A stretch of DNA of 64,000 nt from the NCBI RefSeq assembly GCF_019218745.1, contig NZ_JAHUXA010000001.1, positions 682,001 to 746,000 on the forward strand, written 5' to 3'. Source of the stretch: Enterobacter sp. ENT03 (GTDB lineage Bacteria; Pseudomonadota; Gammaproteobacteria; Enterobacterales; Enterobacteriaceae). The notes beneath the pieces are model-generated. The model worked only from the letters and a program-made list of their open reading frames with translations. It made no database searches and was not told where the DNA came from. Below are positions 57,093 through 64,000 of this stretch, piece by piece (position 1 is the first letter of the stretch; every line of letters starts with the position of its first letter). The translations under genes and the position numbers were made by a program.

Positions 57093-58376
57093 TTGAACAC
57101 ATTTTCGGTTTCCCGTCTGACGCTGGCACTGGCTTTTGGCGTGACACTGACTGCATGCAGCTCAACGCCACCGGACCAAAAACCTTCCACGCAAGCTGCA
57201 CCGGGTACTGCCGCCCGTCCGGTCTTGTCCGCGAATGAAGCACAGAACTTTGTCCCGGCGCGTTATTTCGCGTCGATGGATCCGAATGCGGCCCCCTGGA
57301 CCCCGTCTGATATTCGTCTGCCACAGCAGGCCAACTTTGTCGTCGGCCCGGCGGGTACAGCGGGTGTGACGCACACCACCATCCAGGCCGCGGTCGATGC
57401 GGCTATCAATAAACACACCAGCGAGCGCCAGTACATTGCCATTCTGCCAGGCGAGTATGAAGGTACCGTGTATATTCCGGCCGCCCCTGGCAGCCTGACC
57501 CTGTACGGTACCGGCGAAAAACCGCTGGACGTGAAAGTGGGCCTTGCGGTGGACTCCGAAATGGACACCACCACCTGGCGTCGCCTCGTGAATCCGGCCG
57601 GGAAATATATGCCAGGCAAACCGGCGTGGTATATGTTCGATGCCTGCCAGAGCAAGCGTAACGCCACCGTGGGCGTGATGTGCTCCGCAGTCGTCTGGTC
57701 ACAGAATAACGGCCTGCAACTGCAAAACCTGACCATCCAGAACAGCCTGGGTGACAGCGTGGATGCGGGTAATCACCAGGCGGTGGCCCTGCGCAGCGAT
57801 GGCGATAAAGTGCAGATCAACAAGGTGAACATTCTGGGTCGCCAGAACACGTTCTTCGTGACCAACAGTAGCGTCGATAACACCCTGCGCACCGATCGTC
57901 AGACCCGTACGCTGGTAAAAGACAGCTATGTGGAAGGGGATGTGGATCTGGTCGCGGGTCGCGGCGCGGTGGTCTTTGAAAACACCGATTTCCGCATCGT
58001 GAATTCCCGTACCCAGCAGGAAGGCTATGTCTTCGCCCCGGCAACCCAGGCGAATATCTTCTACGGTTTCCTGGCGGTGAACAGCCGCTTCAGCGCCGCC
58101 GGTGACGGCGTGGCACAGCTGGGCCGTTCACTGGATCTTGATTCCGCGACCAACGGTCAGGTGGTGATCCGCGACAGCGTGATCAACGAAGGCTTTAACG
58201 TGGCGAAACCCTGGGCCGCGGCCGCAGGTTCGCAGCGCGCCTTTGCGGGTAACACCGGCAACGTGGATGATAAAGGCAATGTGACGCGCGATCTGAACGA
58301 CGCGCAGTTTAACCGCATGTGGGAGTTCAACAACCGCGGCGTGGGCAGCCAGATTGTCGCCGAGCCGAAGCAGTAA
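57093..58376 (+). CDS. ybhC: YbhC, outer-membrane lipoprotein of the pectinesterase/acyl-CoA thioesterase fold
   Basis: 427 residues, as in E. coli. Starts with TTG (ribosome site GGAG seven bases before). Lipobox LTACSS puts the lipidated Cys near residue 21. A right-handed beta-helix follows, with TTIQAAVDAAI, PGEYEGTVYIP, LQNLTIQNSLGDSV and GDVDLVAGRGAVVFEN, matching the pectin methylesterase family catalytic Asp region. E. coli YbhC was reported to have acyl-CoA thioesterase activity; no pectin pathway is nearby. Confidence 0.92.
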   Translation: MNTFSVSRLTLALAFGVTLTACSSTPPDQKPSTQAAPGTAARPVLSANEAQNFVPARYFASMDPNAAPWTPSDIRLPQQANFVVGPAGTAGVTHTTIQAAVDAAINKHTSERQYIAILPGEYEGTVYIPAAPGSLTLYGTGEKPLDVKVGLAVDSEMDTTTWRRLVNPAGKYMPGKPAWYMFDACQSKRNATVGVMCSAVVWSQNNGLQLQNLTIQNSLGDSVDAGNHQAVALRSDGDKVQINKVNILGRQNTFFVTNSSVDNTLRTDRQTRTLVKDSYVEGDVDLVAGRGAVVFENTDFRIVNSRTQQEGYVFAPATQANIFYGFLAVNSRFSAAGDGVAQLGRSLDLDSATNGQVVIRDSVINEGFNVAKPWAAAAGSQRAFAGNTGNVDDKGNVTRDLNDAQFNRMWEFNNRGVGSQIVAEPKQ

Positions 58377-58390
58377 TGCGTGACTGATAA

Positions 58391-58419
58391 AAAGCCCGCC
58401 AGATGGCGGGCTTTTTTTT
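58391..58419 (+). terminator. Intrinsic terminator between ybhC and pgl
   Basis: AAAGCCCGCC/GGCGGGCTTT stem with AGAT loop followed by TTTTT; symmetric, so it serves both convergent genes. Confidence 0.9.
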
Positions 58420-58428
58420 GCGTCTGGT

Positions 58429-59424
58429 TTAGTAGGCGTTAACCACCACCCACATCGGGCCCTGGCCGACCGCATAACGGCCTTTCTCTTCCAGCAAACC
58501 CTGCGCGCCGCTGATTTCATACAGCGCGATATGGTGCGACTTCTGCCCGGCAGCAATCAGGTACTTACCGCTGTGATCGACATTAAAGCCGCGCGGCTGA
58601 GTTTCCGTTGGCTGATAACCTTCGATGGCCAGCACGCTACCGTCTTCTGACACGCTGAACACCGTGATCAGACTGGCGGTACGGTCACAGGCATACAAAT
58701 GACGTCCGTCCGGGGTGATATGAATATCGGCCGCCCAGCGGGTGTCAGCGAAATCAGCCGGCATCATATCCAGCGTCTGCACGCATTCAATTTCACCGTG
58801 CGGGTTTTTCAGTTGCCAGACATCGACGCTGCTGTTCAGTTCGTTCACGCAGTACGCAAACTGCTGATTGGGATGGAACGCGATGTGGCGCGGGCCTGCT
58901 CCTTCCACGGTTTTCACTTCGCCCGGCTCCTGCGGCGTCAGCGAACCGTCTTCGCCCAGTGAGAACAGGCAAATACGATCCTGTTTGAGCGCCGGGACCC
59001 ACAGCGTGCGGTTGTCCGGGGAGATATTCGCCGAGTGGCAGCCTTCCAGCCCTTCGGCAACCGTCACGGTTTCGCCGGGGATGCCGTCATCCAGACGGGT
59101 CACGCTGACGCAGCCAGCGTTATAGGAGCCGCTGAACAGGAAACGACCGCTGTGATCGGTAGAGATATGCGTCGGGCTGCCCGGCAGCGGCGCTTCGGCG
59201 GTATAGGTCAGCGCGCCGTCTTCCGCAGAAATGCGGTACGCCAGCACGCGAAACTCAGGGCGAACACCGACGTACAAGAAGCGTTTATCCGGGCTTACGA
59301 CCATCGGTTGCACCTGCCCTGGAACATCAACAACCTGGACCAGTGTTAGTGCGCCTTCCGGGTTCAGACGCCAGACGTGGATCTGCTGGCTTTCCGGGCT
59401 GGCGGTATAAACGGTTTGTTTCAT
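58429..59424 (-). CDS. pgl: Pgl, 6-phosphogluconolactonase
   Basis: 331 residues (E. coli YbhE 331), seven-bladed beta-propeller lactonase of the pentose phosphate pathway. It starts [20 protein letters not shown] and has [20 protein letters not shown] near 177-196 and [15 protein letters not shown] near 280, the conserved Arg/His patches of this lactonase type. Single gene, convergent with ybhC and divergent from ybhA. Confidence 0.95.
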   Translation of the reverse strand: MKQTVYTASPESQQIHVWRLNPEGALTLVQVVDVPGQVQPMVVSPDKRFLYVGVRPEFRVLAYRISAEDGALTYTAEAPLPGSPTHISTDHSGRFLFSGSYNAGCVSVTRLDDGIPGETVTVAEGLEGCHSANISPDNRTLWVPALKQDRICLFSLGEDGSLTPQEPGEVKTVEGAGPRHIAFHPNQQFAYCVNELNSSVDVWQLKNPHGEIECVQTLDMMPADFADTRWAADIHITPDGRHLYACDRTASLITVFSVSEDGSVLAIEGYQPTETQPRGFNVDHSGKYLIAAGQKSHHIALYEISGAQGLLEEKGRYAVGQGPMWVVVNAY

Positions 59425-59576
59425 GAATTCTCCTCGATCACAAAGCAGTGAAGTAGATTACCAGGATAGTCTTTTTTAACAGTGAATGCTGGATTTCTGC
59501 GCGCGGATTTTGTCCGACCGGTCATCGGGTGTACCATTCCGGCAGCTTATTTCTCATCATTCATACGGAATACGAT

Positions 59577-60395
59577 ATGACCTCGCGCGTTATCGCTCTC
59601 GATTTAGACGGCACCTTACTGACCCCCGGCAAAACCCTTCTTCCCGCCACACTTGATGCGATGAACCGTGCCAAAGCCGCCGGGTATCAGTTAATTATCG
59701 TGACCGGTCGCCATCATGTTGCCATTCATCCTTTTTATCAGGCACTGGCGCTGGATACACCTGCAATTTGTTGTAATGGCACTTATTTGTATGATTATCA
59801 TGCAAAAAAGGTGCTGGAGTCCGATCCGCTGCCGGTCAATCAGGCACTGCAACTGATCGAGATGCTGGATGAACACGAGGTGCACGGTCTGATGTATGTT
59901 GACGACGCGATGGTTTATGAAAAGCCCACCGGTCATGTGATCCGCACCCACAACTGGGCGATGAACTTACCGGAAGCGCAGCGCCCGACCTTTACCCAGG
60001 TGGCTTCCCTGACGCAGACAGCGCAGGATGTGGCGGCGATCTGGAAATTCGCGCTGACCGATGAAAACAGCGAGAAGTTAAATGCGTTCGCGCTGCACGT
60101 GGAGCAGACGCTGGGTCTGGAGTGCGAGCGTTCGTGGCACGATCAGGTGGACATCGCCCGGCGCGGCAACAGCAAAGGCAAACGCCTCTCCCAATGGGTG
60201 GCGGCGCAGGGATTGTCGATGCAGGACGTGATTGCTTTTGGTGATAACTTCAACGACATCAGCATGCTGGAAGCGGCGGGCACCGGCGTCGCCATGGGCA
60301 ACGCCGACGAGGCGGTAAAAGCGCGGGCGGATGTGGTGATCGGCGATAACAGCACCGACACCATCGCCGAATACCTCTATAAACATCTGCTGTGA
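59577..60395 (+). CDS. ybhA: YbhA, HAD-family (Cof-type) phosphatase
   Basis: 272 residues, as in E. coli. HAD motif I DLDGTLLT at 9-16 (nucleophile D9, acid D11), motif II VTGRH near 43, motif III K in GNSKGKRL, motif IV GDNFNDISML near 220. E. coli YbhA dephosphorylates pyridoxal 5'-phosphate and some sugar phosphates. ATG 59577 follows the E. coli N-terminus. Its stop TGA directly abuts the stop of the convergent modC. Confidence 0.93.
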   Translation: MTSRVIALDLDGTLLTPGKTLLPATLDAMNRAKAAGYQLIIVTGRHHVAIHPFYQALALDTPAICCNGTYLYDYHAKKVLESDPLPVNQALQLIEMLDEHEVHGLMYVDDAMVYEKPTGHVIRTHNWAMNLPEAQRPTFTQVASLTQTAQDVAAIWKFALTDENSEKLNAFALHVEQTLGLECERSWHDQVDIARRGNSKGKRLSQWVAAQGLSMQDVIAFGDNFNDISMLEAAGTGVAMGNADEAVKARADVVIGDNSTDTIAEYLYKHLL

Positions 60396-61454
60396 TCAGG
60401 CGGTAATCGACACGCTCTTGATTTGCGCGTACAGCCACAGGCCGGGTTTGATCCCCAGTTCATCCCTGGCCCACGGGCTGATACGCGCCCAGATGGTCCG
60501 GCTGCCTACCTCAAGCTGCACTTCAACCTGCCCCTGGTCATCCAGACACTGCGTCACCTTCGCGCGCAGAATATTACGAATGCTGCTGTTAACCGGCGGC
60601 TGTAGCACCAGCGAAACATCCGTCGCCTGAATACGCACCCGCAGCGTGGACTGCAACGGGCGATCCAGTTTATTGACCCACAAATGCTGATCGCCCAGCG
60701 CCAGCGCGGTCATCGCGTAATGTGGATGGTGTTCCAGCACGCTGACCTTCAGCACGCTGCTTTGCTGATCCGGCGGCACCCACGGATTCATCACCCGACT
60801 GCCCCAGACCGCCTCCAGCGAGCTAAAGGCTTTCACCGTCCCGCCCTCCAGCACCATCACTTTATCCGCCAGATGCAGGATCTCATCCAGCGAGTGACTG
60901 ACGTAGAGCATCGGGATGTGGATCTCCCGCGCCAGCCGTTGCAGATACGGCAGCAGTTCGCGCTTTCGCGGCATATCCAGCGAGGCCAGCGGCTCGTCGA
61001 GCAGCAGCAGCTCCGGCGCGGTTAACAGTGCGCGGCCAATCGCCACCCGCTGTTTTTCACCGCCGGAAAGACTGCCCGGCAGGCGATCGAGCAGCGGCGC
61101 AATGCCCAGCAGATCCACCAGCTTGTCGAACTGGCCGGCCATACTTTTTGCCATGCCGTAGCGCAAATTGCCGCGCACGCTGTAATGGGGAAACAGACGC
61201 GCATCCTGAAACACATAGCCGACGCGGCGTTTTTCCGGTGCGAGAAAAAGGCCTTTTTCAGCATCGTTCAGTACGCGATTATTCAGCACAATGCGTCCTT
61301 GCTGCGGACGTGTCAGGCCACTGATGGCATTGATAAGCGAAGTTTTACCGGCCCCGGATACACCAAAAATAGCGGTAATGCCGCTGGCAGGCAGCGTTTC
61401 GTTGATCTGTAAACGATGCGTTCCCAGCGTCTGGGTAAAGTGCAGTTCCAGCAT
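60396..61454 (-). CDS. modC: ModC, molybdate ABC transporter ATPase
   Basis: 352 residues, as in E. coli. Walker [10 protein letters not shown] at 31-39, Q-loop [18 protein letters not shown], signature [15 protein letters not shown], Walker [14 protein letters not shown]-loop VSHSLDE. The C-terminal third is a Mop/TOBE domain that binds molybdate ([29 protein letters not shown]). ATG 61454 lies two bases after the modB stop; an upstream frame is ignored. Confidence 0.96.
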   Translation of the reverse strand: MLELHFTQTLGTHRLQINETLPASGITAIFGVSGAGKTSLINAISGLTRPQQGRIVLNNRVLNDAEKGLFLAPEKRRVGYVFQDARLFPHYSVRGNLRYGMAKSMAGQFDKLVDLLGIAPLLDRLPGSLSGGEKQRVAIGRALLTAPELLLLDEPLASLDMPRKRELLPYLQRLAREIHIPMLYVSHSLDEILHLADKVMVLEGGTVKAFSSLEAVWGSRVMNPWVPPDQQSSVLKVSVLEHHPHYAMTALALGDQHLWVNKLDRPLQSTLRVRIQATDVSLVLQPPVNSSIRNILRAKVTQCLDDQGQVEVQLEVGSRTIWARISPWARDELGIKPGLWLYAQIKSVSITA

Positions 61455-61456
61455 GA

Positions 61457-62146
61457 TCAGCGCCCCGTCCGTTCGCGGCTGATGCGGGCCAGCCATTCAG
61501 AAACCAGCAGTGAAATTAACGCCAGTACGATGGAGATGACGCACAGTCGTGCGGCAGCGCTTTCCCCGCCCGGCGTCTGGATCAGGGTGTACATGGCCGA
61601 AGGGAGGGTGCGCGTTTCGCCGGGGATATTCGAAACAAAAGTGATAGTCGCACCAAATTCACCCAGCGAACGGGCAAACGCCAGCACCGTGCCGACGATA
61701 ATGCCGGGCAACGTCAGGGGTAACGTGATGGTGAAAAAGACGCGCCAGCGCCCCGCACCCAGCGTGCGGGCAGCCTGTTCCAGTTTGATGTCCACGCCTT
61801 CCAGCGCCAGGCGGATCGCCCGCACCATCAGCGGAAAGGACATCACCGCCGCCGCCAGTACCGCACCGCGCCAGTTAAAGGCCAGAGTGATGCCGAACCA
61901 GTCATACAACCAGCCGCCGATCACCCCGCGCCGTCCCATGCTGATAAGCAGCAGATAACCCACCACCACCGGCGGCAGAACAAGGGGAAGATGCAGCAGG
62001 CTGTCGAGCAGCGCTTTGCCCGGAAAGGTGCAGCGCACCAGCAGCCAGGCAAAGAAGATCCCAAAAGGCAGACTAAAGAGTACGGCCAGGGACGAGACTT
62101 TCAGGCTCAGCAATACCGCCTGCCATTCGGGATCGGTCAATATCAT
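61457..62146 (-). CDS. modB: ModB, molybdate ABC transporter permease
   Basis: 229 residues, as in E. coli, with five TM segments. EAA coupling motif [23 protein letters not shown] near 120-142; [17 protein letters not shown] near 52-68. It overlaps modA by four bases. Confidence 0.96.
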   Translation of the reverse strand: MILTDPEWQAVLLSLKVSSLAVLFSLPFGIFFAWLLVRCTFPGKALLDSLLHLPLVLPPVVVGYLLLISMGRRGVIGGWLYDWFGITLAFNWRGAVLAAAVMSFPLMVRAIRLALEGVDIKLEQAARTLGAGRWRVFFTITLPLTLPGIIVGTVLAFARSLGEFGATITFVSNIPGETRTLPSAMYTLIQTPGGESAAARLCVISIVLALISLLVSEWLARISRERTGR

Positions 62147-62919
62147 TCGTGCGTCGTAAATCCATAACGTTTAAAGATTTCAGAAGCCTGCGGACCTTGC
62201 AGATAGTCATAAAAGGCGCTCACCGTCGCGTTCTTATGACCCTCGACAATCGCCAGCGGGTATTCCACTTTTTGGTGTGACGCTTCCGGGAACGTGCCAA
62301 CCACTTTCACGCCGTTACTGGCCACCGCATCAGAGCCGTAAACGATGCCGAGCGGCGCTTCGTTACGTTCCACCAGCGCCAGCGCGCCGCGCACATCTTC
62401 CGCCGGGGCGAGTACTGGCGACAGCGTATCCCAGGCCCCCAGTTTTTGTAACGCCTCTTTGGCATAAATGCCCGCCGGGACGTGCTGCGGATCGCCTGAC
62501 GCGAGACGACCACCGTTCAGCAGACGGGTCCACGGCGTTTGCGCGTTAATGGTTATCGGCCCCTGGGGGCTGGCTTTCGCCGCGACCACCACCAGGCTGT
62601 TGCCCAGCAATGTTTTCCGACTGTCGGCGTCAATCGCCTTTTTCTCTACCGCGTAATCCATCCATTTCTGGTCGGCAGAGATAAACAGATCGGCTGGCGC
62701 GCCCGCTTCGATCTGGCGGGCCAGCGTGGAGGACGAGGCAAATGACGACACCACCGCGACGTTTTTCTCTTTTTTGTACTGTGTTGCAATATCCTGCATC
62801 GCGTTGGTCAGCGAGGCAGCGGCGAAGACGGTGATTTTGCTTTCGTCTGCCAGCGCAGCACCTGCCAGCGAGAGAGACAGCGCGGCGCCTGCAAACAGAC
62901 GTAAACCGGTACGGGCCAT
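62143..62919 (-). CDS. modA: ModA, periplasmic molybdate-binding protein
   Basis: 258 residues (E. coli 257). A 24-residue signal peptide ends GAALA-DESK. Oxyanion ligands lie in FAAASLTNAMQDIA near 33-46 (serine), SSFASSSTLARQIEAGAPADLFISAD near 57-82, and PAEDVRGALALVERNEAPLGIVYGSDA near 172-198. First gene of modABC, with a ModE box 21 bases before the start codon. Confidence 0.96.
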   Translation of the reverse strand: MARTGLRLFAGAALSLSLAGAALADESKITVFAAASLTNAMQDIATQYKKEKNVAVVSSFASSSTLARQIEAGAPADLFISADQKWMDYAVEKKAIDADSRKTLLGNSLVVVAAKASPQGPITINAQTPWTRLLNGGRLASGDPQHVPAGIYAKEALQKLGAWDTLSPVLAPAEDVRGALALVERNEAPLGIVYGSDAVASNGVKVVGTFPEASHQKVEYPLAIVEGHKNATVSAFYDYLQGPQASEIFKRYGFTTHE

Positions 62920-62939
62920 GTTCTTACTCCTGTGAGTTT

Positions 62940-62963
62940 CGTTATATACTTAATGATATAACG
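62940..62963. promoter_or_regulatory. ModE operator of modABC
   Basis: CGTTATAT-ACTTAATG-ATATAACG, perfect 8-bp arms, 24 bases in total, the same size and end sequences as the box at moaA. In E. coli ModE-molybdate represses modABC from this position. Confidence 0.88.
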
Positions 62964-63057
62964 ATAGCCGCACAAATTTACAGGACTAATTGGTTCGGCT
63001 CAGGTATTAGCAGGTACGCAAAGGGAATATCGGCAGGCGGGCGTAAATCTTGAATAG

Positions 63058-63085
63058 CAAAACGCCCGCTGAGCGGGCGCTTTTT
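63058..63085 (-). terminator. Intrinsic terminator of acrZ
   Basis: On the minus strand CGCCCGC/GCGGGCG with a TCA loop followed by TTTTGC; T-tracts on both strands. Confidence 0.8.
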
Positions 63086-63091
63086 ATGAAA

Positions 63092-63241
63092 TCAATGTGA
63101 CTGTCTGGATTTATCTTTGTGGCCGACGCCGGAGAAGATATTGAAGACTTCACCAAGACCGTAAATCAGGCCCAGAATGATCGCCATTACCACCGGTACC
63201 ATGATGACCGCAAATCCCAGACTTTTTAATAACTCTAACAT
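63092..63241 (-). CDS. acrZ: AcrZ (YbhT), small AcrB-associated membrane protein
   Basis: 49 residues, as in E. coli. One kinked TM helix, [20 protein letters not shown] and onward through [18 protein letters not shown], with a polar C-terminus KDKSRQSH. Binds AcrB in the AcrAB-TolC pump and alters export of some drugs such as chloramphenicol. Located, as in E. coli, between modA and modE, in divergent orientation to modE. Too short for size-filtered gene finding. Confidence 0.94.
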   Translation of the reverse strand: MLELLKSLGFAVIMVPVVMAIILGLIYGLGEVFNIFSGVGHKDKSRQSH

Positions 63242-63369
63242 GGTCGACTCCACAGTGTGTTAAGCGGTTATTCTAACCCGATCCCTACAAATTACACGCC
63301 CCTTTTGTGCGGTGCCCGTTGCGCCAGGGGGGAATTCCGTCACAATACCCTATTTGCCAGGACATTGTT

Positions 63370-64000
63370 ATGCAGGCCGAAATCCTCCTTACTCTCAAGC
63401 TCCAGCAACGTCTTTTTGCCGATCCGCGCCGCATTTCCCTGCTTAAACAAATAGCCGAAACCGGCTCAATTAGCCAGGGCGCCAAGAACGCCGGGATCAG
63501 CTACAAAAGCGCCTGGGATGCGATCAACGAGATGAATCAGCTCAGCGAACAGACGCTGGTGGAGCGCGCCACCGGCGGAAAAGGCGGCGGCGGCGCGCTG
63601 CTCACGCGCTACGGGCAACGGCTGATCGCGCTTTACGATCTGCTGGCGCAGATCCAGCAGAAAGCCTTCGATGTGTTAAGCGACGATGACGCCCTGCCGC
63701 TGGACAGCCTGCTGGCGGCCATCTCGCGCTTTTCCCTGCAAACCAGCGCCCGTAATCAGTGGTTCGGTACCGTTGTCGCCCGTGAATCCCATCAGGTGCA
63801 GCACGCTATCGAGGTGTTACTGGCGAACGGCAGCACCCGTCTGAAAGTGGCGATCACCGCCCAAAGTAGCGCGCGGCTGGGGCTTGCAGAAGGCAAAGAG
63901 GTACTGGTATTGCTGAAAGCGCCGTGGGTGAAGGTAACCCAGGATGTGGCGATTGCCGCCAGTATGGATAATCAGTTGCCCGCCACTGTGCGTCATATCG
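63370..64000 (+). CDS. modE: ModE, molybdate-responsive transcriptional regulator (partial, 3' end outside window)
   Basis: The first 210 residues of about 262. N-terminal LysR-like winged helix: ADPRRISLLKQIAETGSISQ..., SYKSAWDAINEMNQL (recognition helix) and the wing ATGGKGGGGALLTRYG. The first Mop domain starts near 125 with SARNQWFGTVVARESH. Binds molybdate and then the boxes at 62940 (represses modABC) and 40089 (activates moaA). ATG 63370 matches E. coli. Confidence 0.95.
   Translation, partial: MQAEILLTLKLQQRLFADPRRISLLKQIAETGSISQGAKNAGISYKSAWDAINEMNQLSEQTLVERATGGKGGGGALLTRYGQRLIALYDLLAQIQQKAFDVLSDDDALPLDSLLAAISRFSLQTSARNQWFGTVVARESHQVQHAIEVLLANGSTRLKVAITAQSSARLGLAEGKEVLVLLKAPWVKVTQDVAIAASMDNQLPATVRHI

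Overview
The window is a chromosomal segment of an enterobacterium (family Enterobacteriaceae). Gene order and protein sequences follow the Escherichia coli K-12 block running from mntR/ybiR through ompX, glnHPQ, dinG, the ybh genes, moa, uvrB, bio, pgl and mod to modE. Several differences argue against Escherichia itself and suggest a relative such as Enterobacter, Kosakonia or Leclercia. An emrAB-like efflux operon sits beside ybiR. A GntR-PTS-GH4 sugar operon lies between dinG and rhlE. An eptA-basRS operon, a Cys/Met-type PLP enzyme with a broken NhaC-type carrier, and a VapBC module lie between yvcK and uvrB. An orphan ABC ATPase lies between uvrB and bioD. The E. coli genes fiu, ybiX, ybhM, ybhB and ybhD/H/I/J are missing from their usual places. 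No rRNA, tRNA, insertion sequence or CRISPR array was seen.

Layout. 1-6.5 kb: tripartite drug efflux (outer-membrane lipoprotein, EmrB, EmrA), then ybiR-mntR and the small manganese protein gene mntS. 6.5-13.3 kb: opgE, ompX, rhtA, dps, glnHPQ. 13.4-21.5 kb: ybiO, rlmF, a flavin reductase, ybiI, ybiJ, ybiB, dinG with a LexA box. 21.5-25.4 kb: alpha-glucoside-type operon. 25.5-37.2 kb: rhlE, cecR-ybhGFSR, ybhQ, ybhP-clsB-ybhN, ybhL. 37.2-41.2 kb: moaABCDE behind a molybdenum-cofactor riboswitch and a ModE box, with yvcK divergent. 41.2-48.5 kb: the accessory block with eptA-basR-basS, a 29-residue PmrR-like peptide gene carrying its own PmrA box, the nhaC-like pseudogene, the PLP enzyme and VapBC. 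48.5-57 kb: uvrB, the orphan ATPase, bioDCFB and bioA around a BirA operator. 57-64 kb: ybhC, pgl, ybhA, modCBA, acrZ and the start of modE.

How the parts work together. Molybdenum is locally self-contained: modE (regulator), modABC (uptake) and moaABCDE (cofactor synthesis) share 24-bp ModE-like boxes. The SOS genes dinG and uvrB each carry a LexA-type box. The pmr block looks like a lipid A modification module: eptA, its two-component system, and a peptide resembling PmrR, the LpxT inhibitor. Between bioA and ybhC is an empty site whose 15-bp core is identical to the phage lambda attachment core.

The strongest novel leads are the PmrA-boxed PmrR-like micro-gene overlapping the end of basS, the lambda-type attB, the (TGGCG)3 frameshift in the NhaC gene, and the orphan ABC ATPase with a degenerate signature motif.
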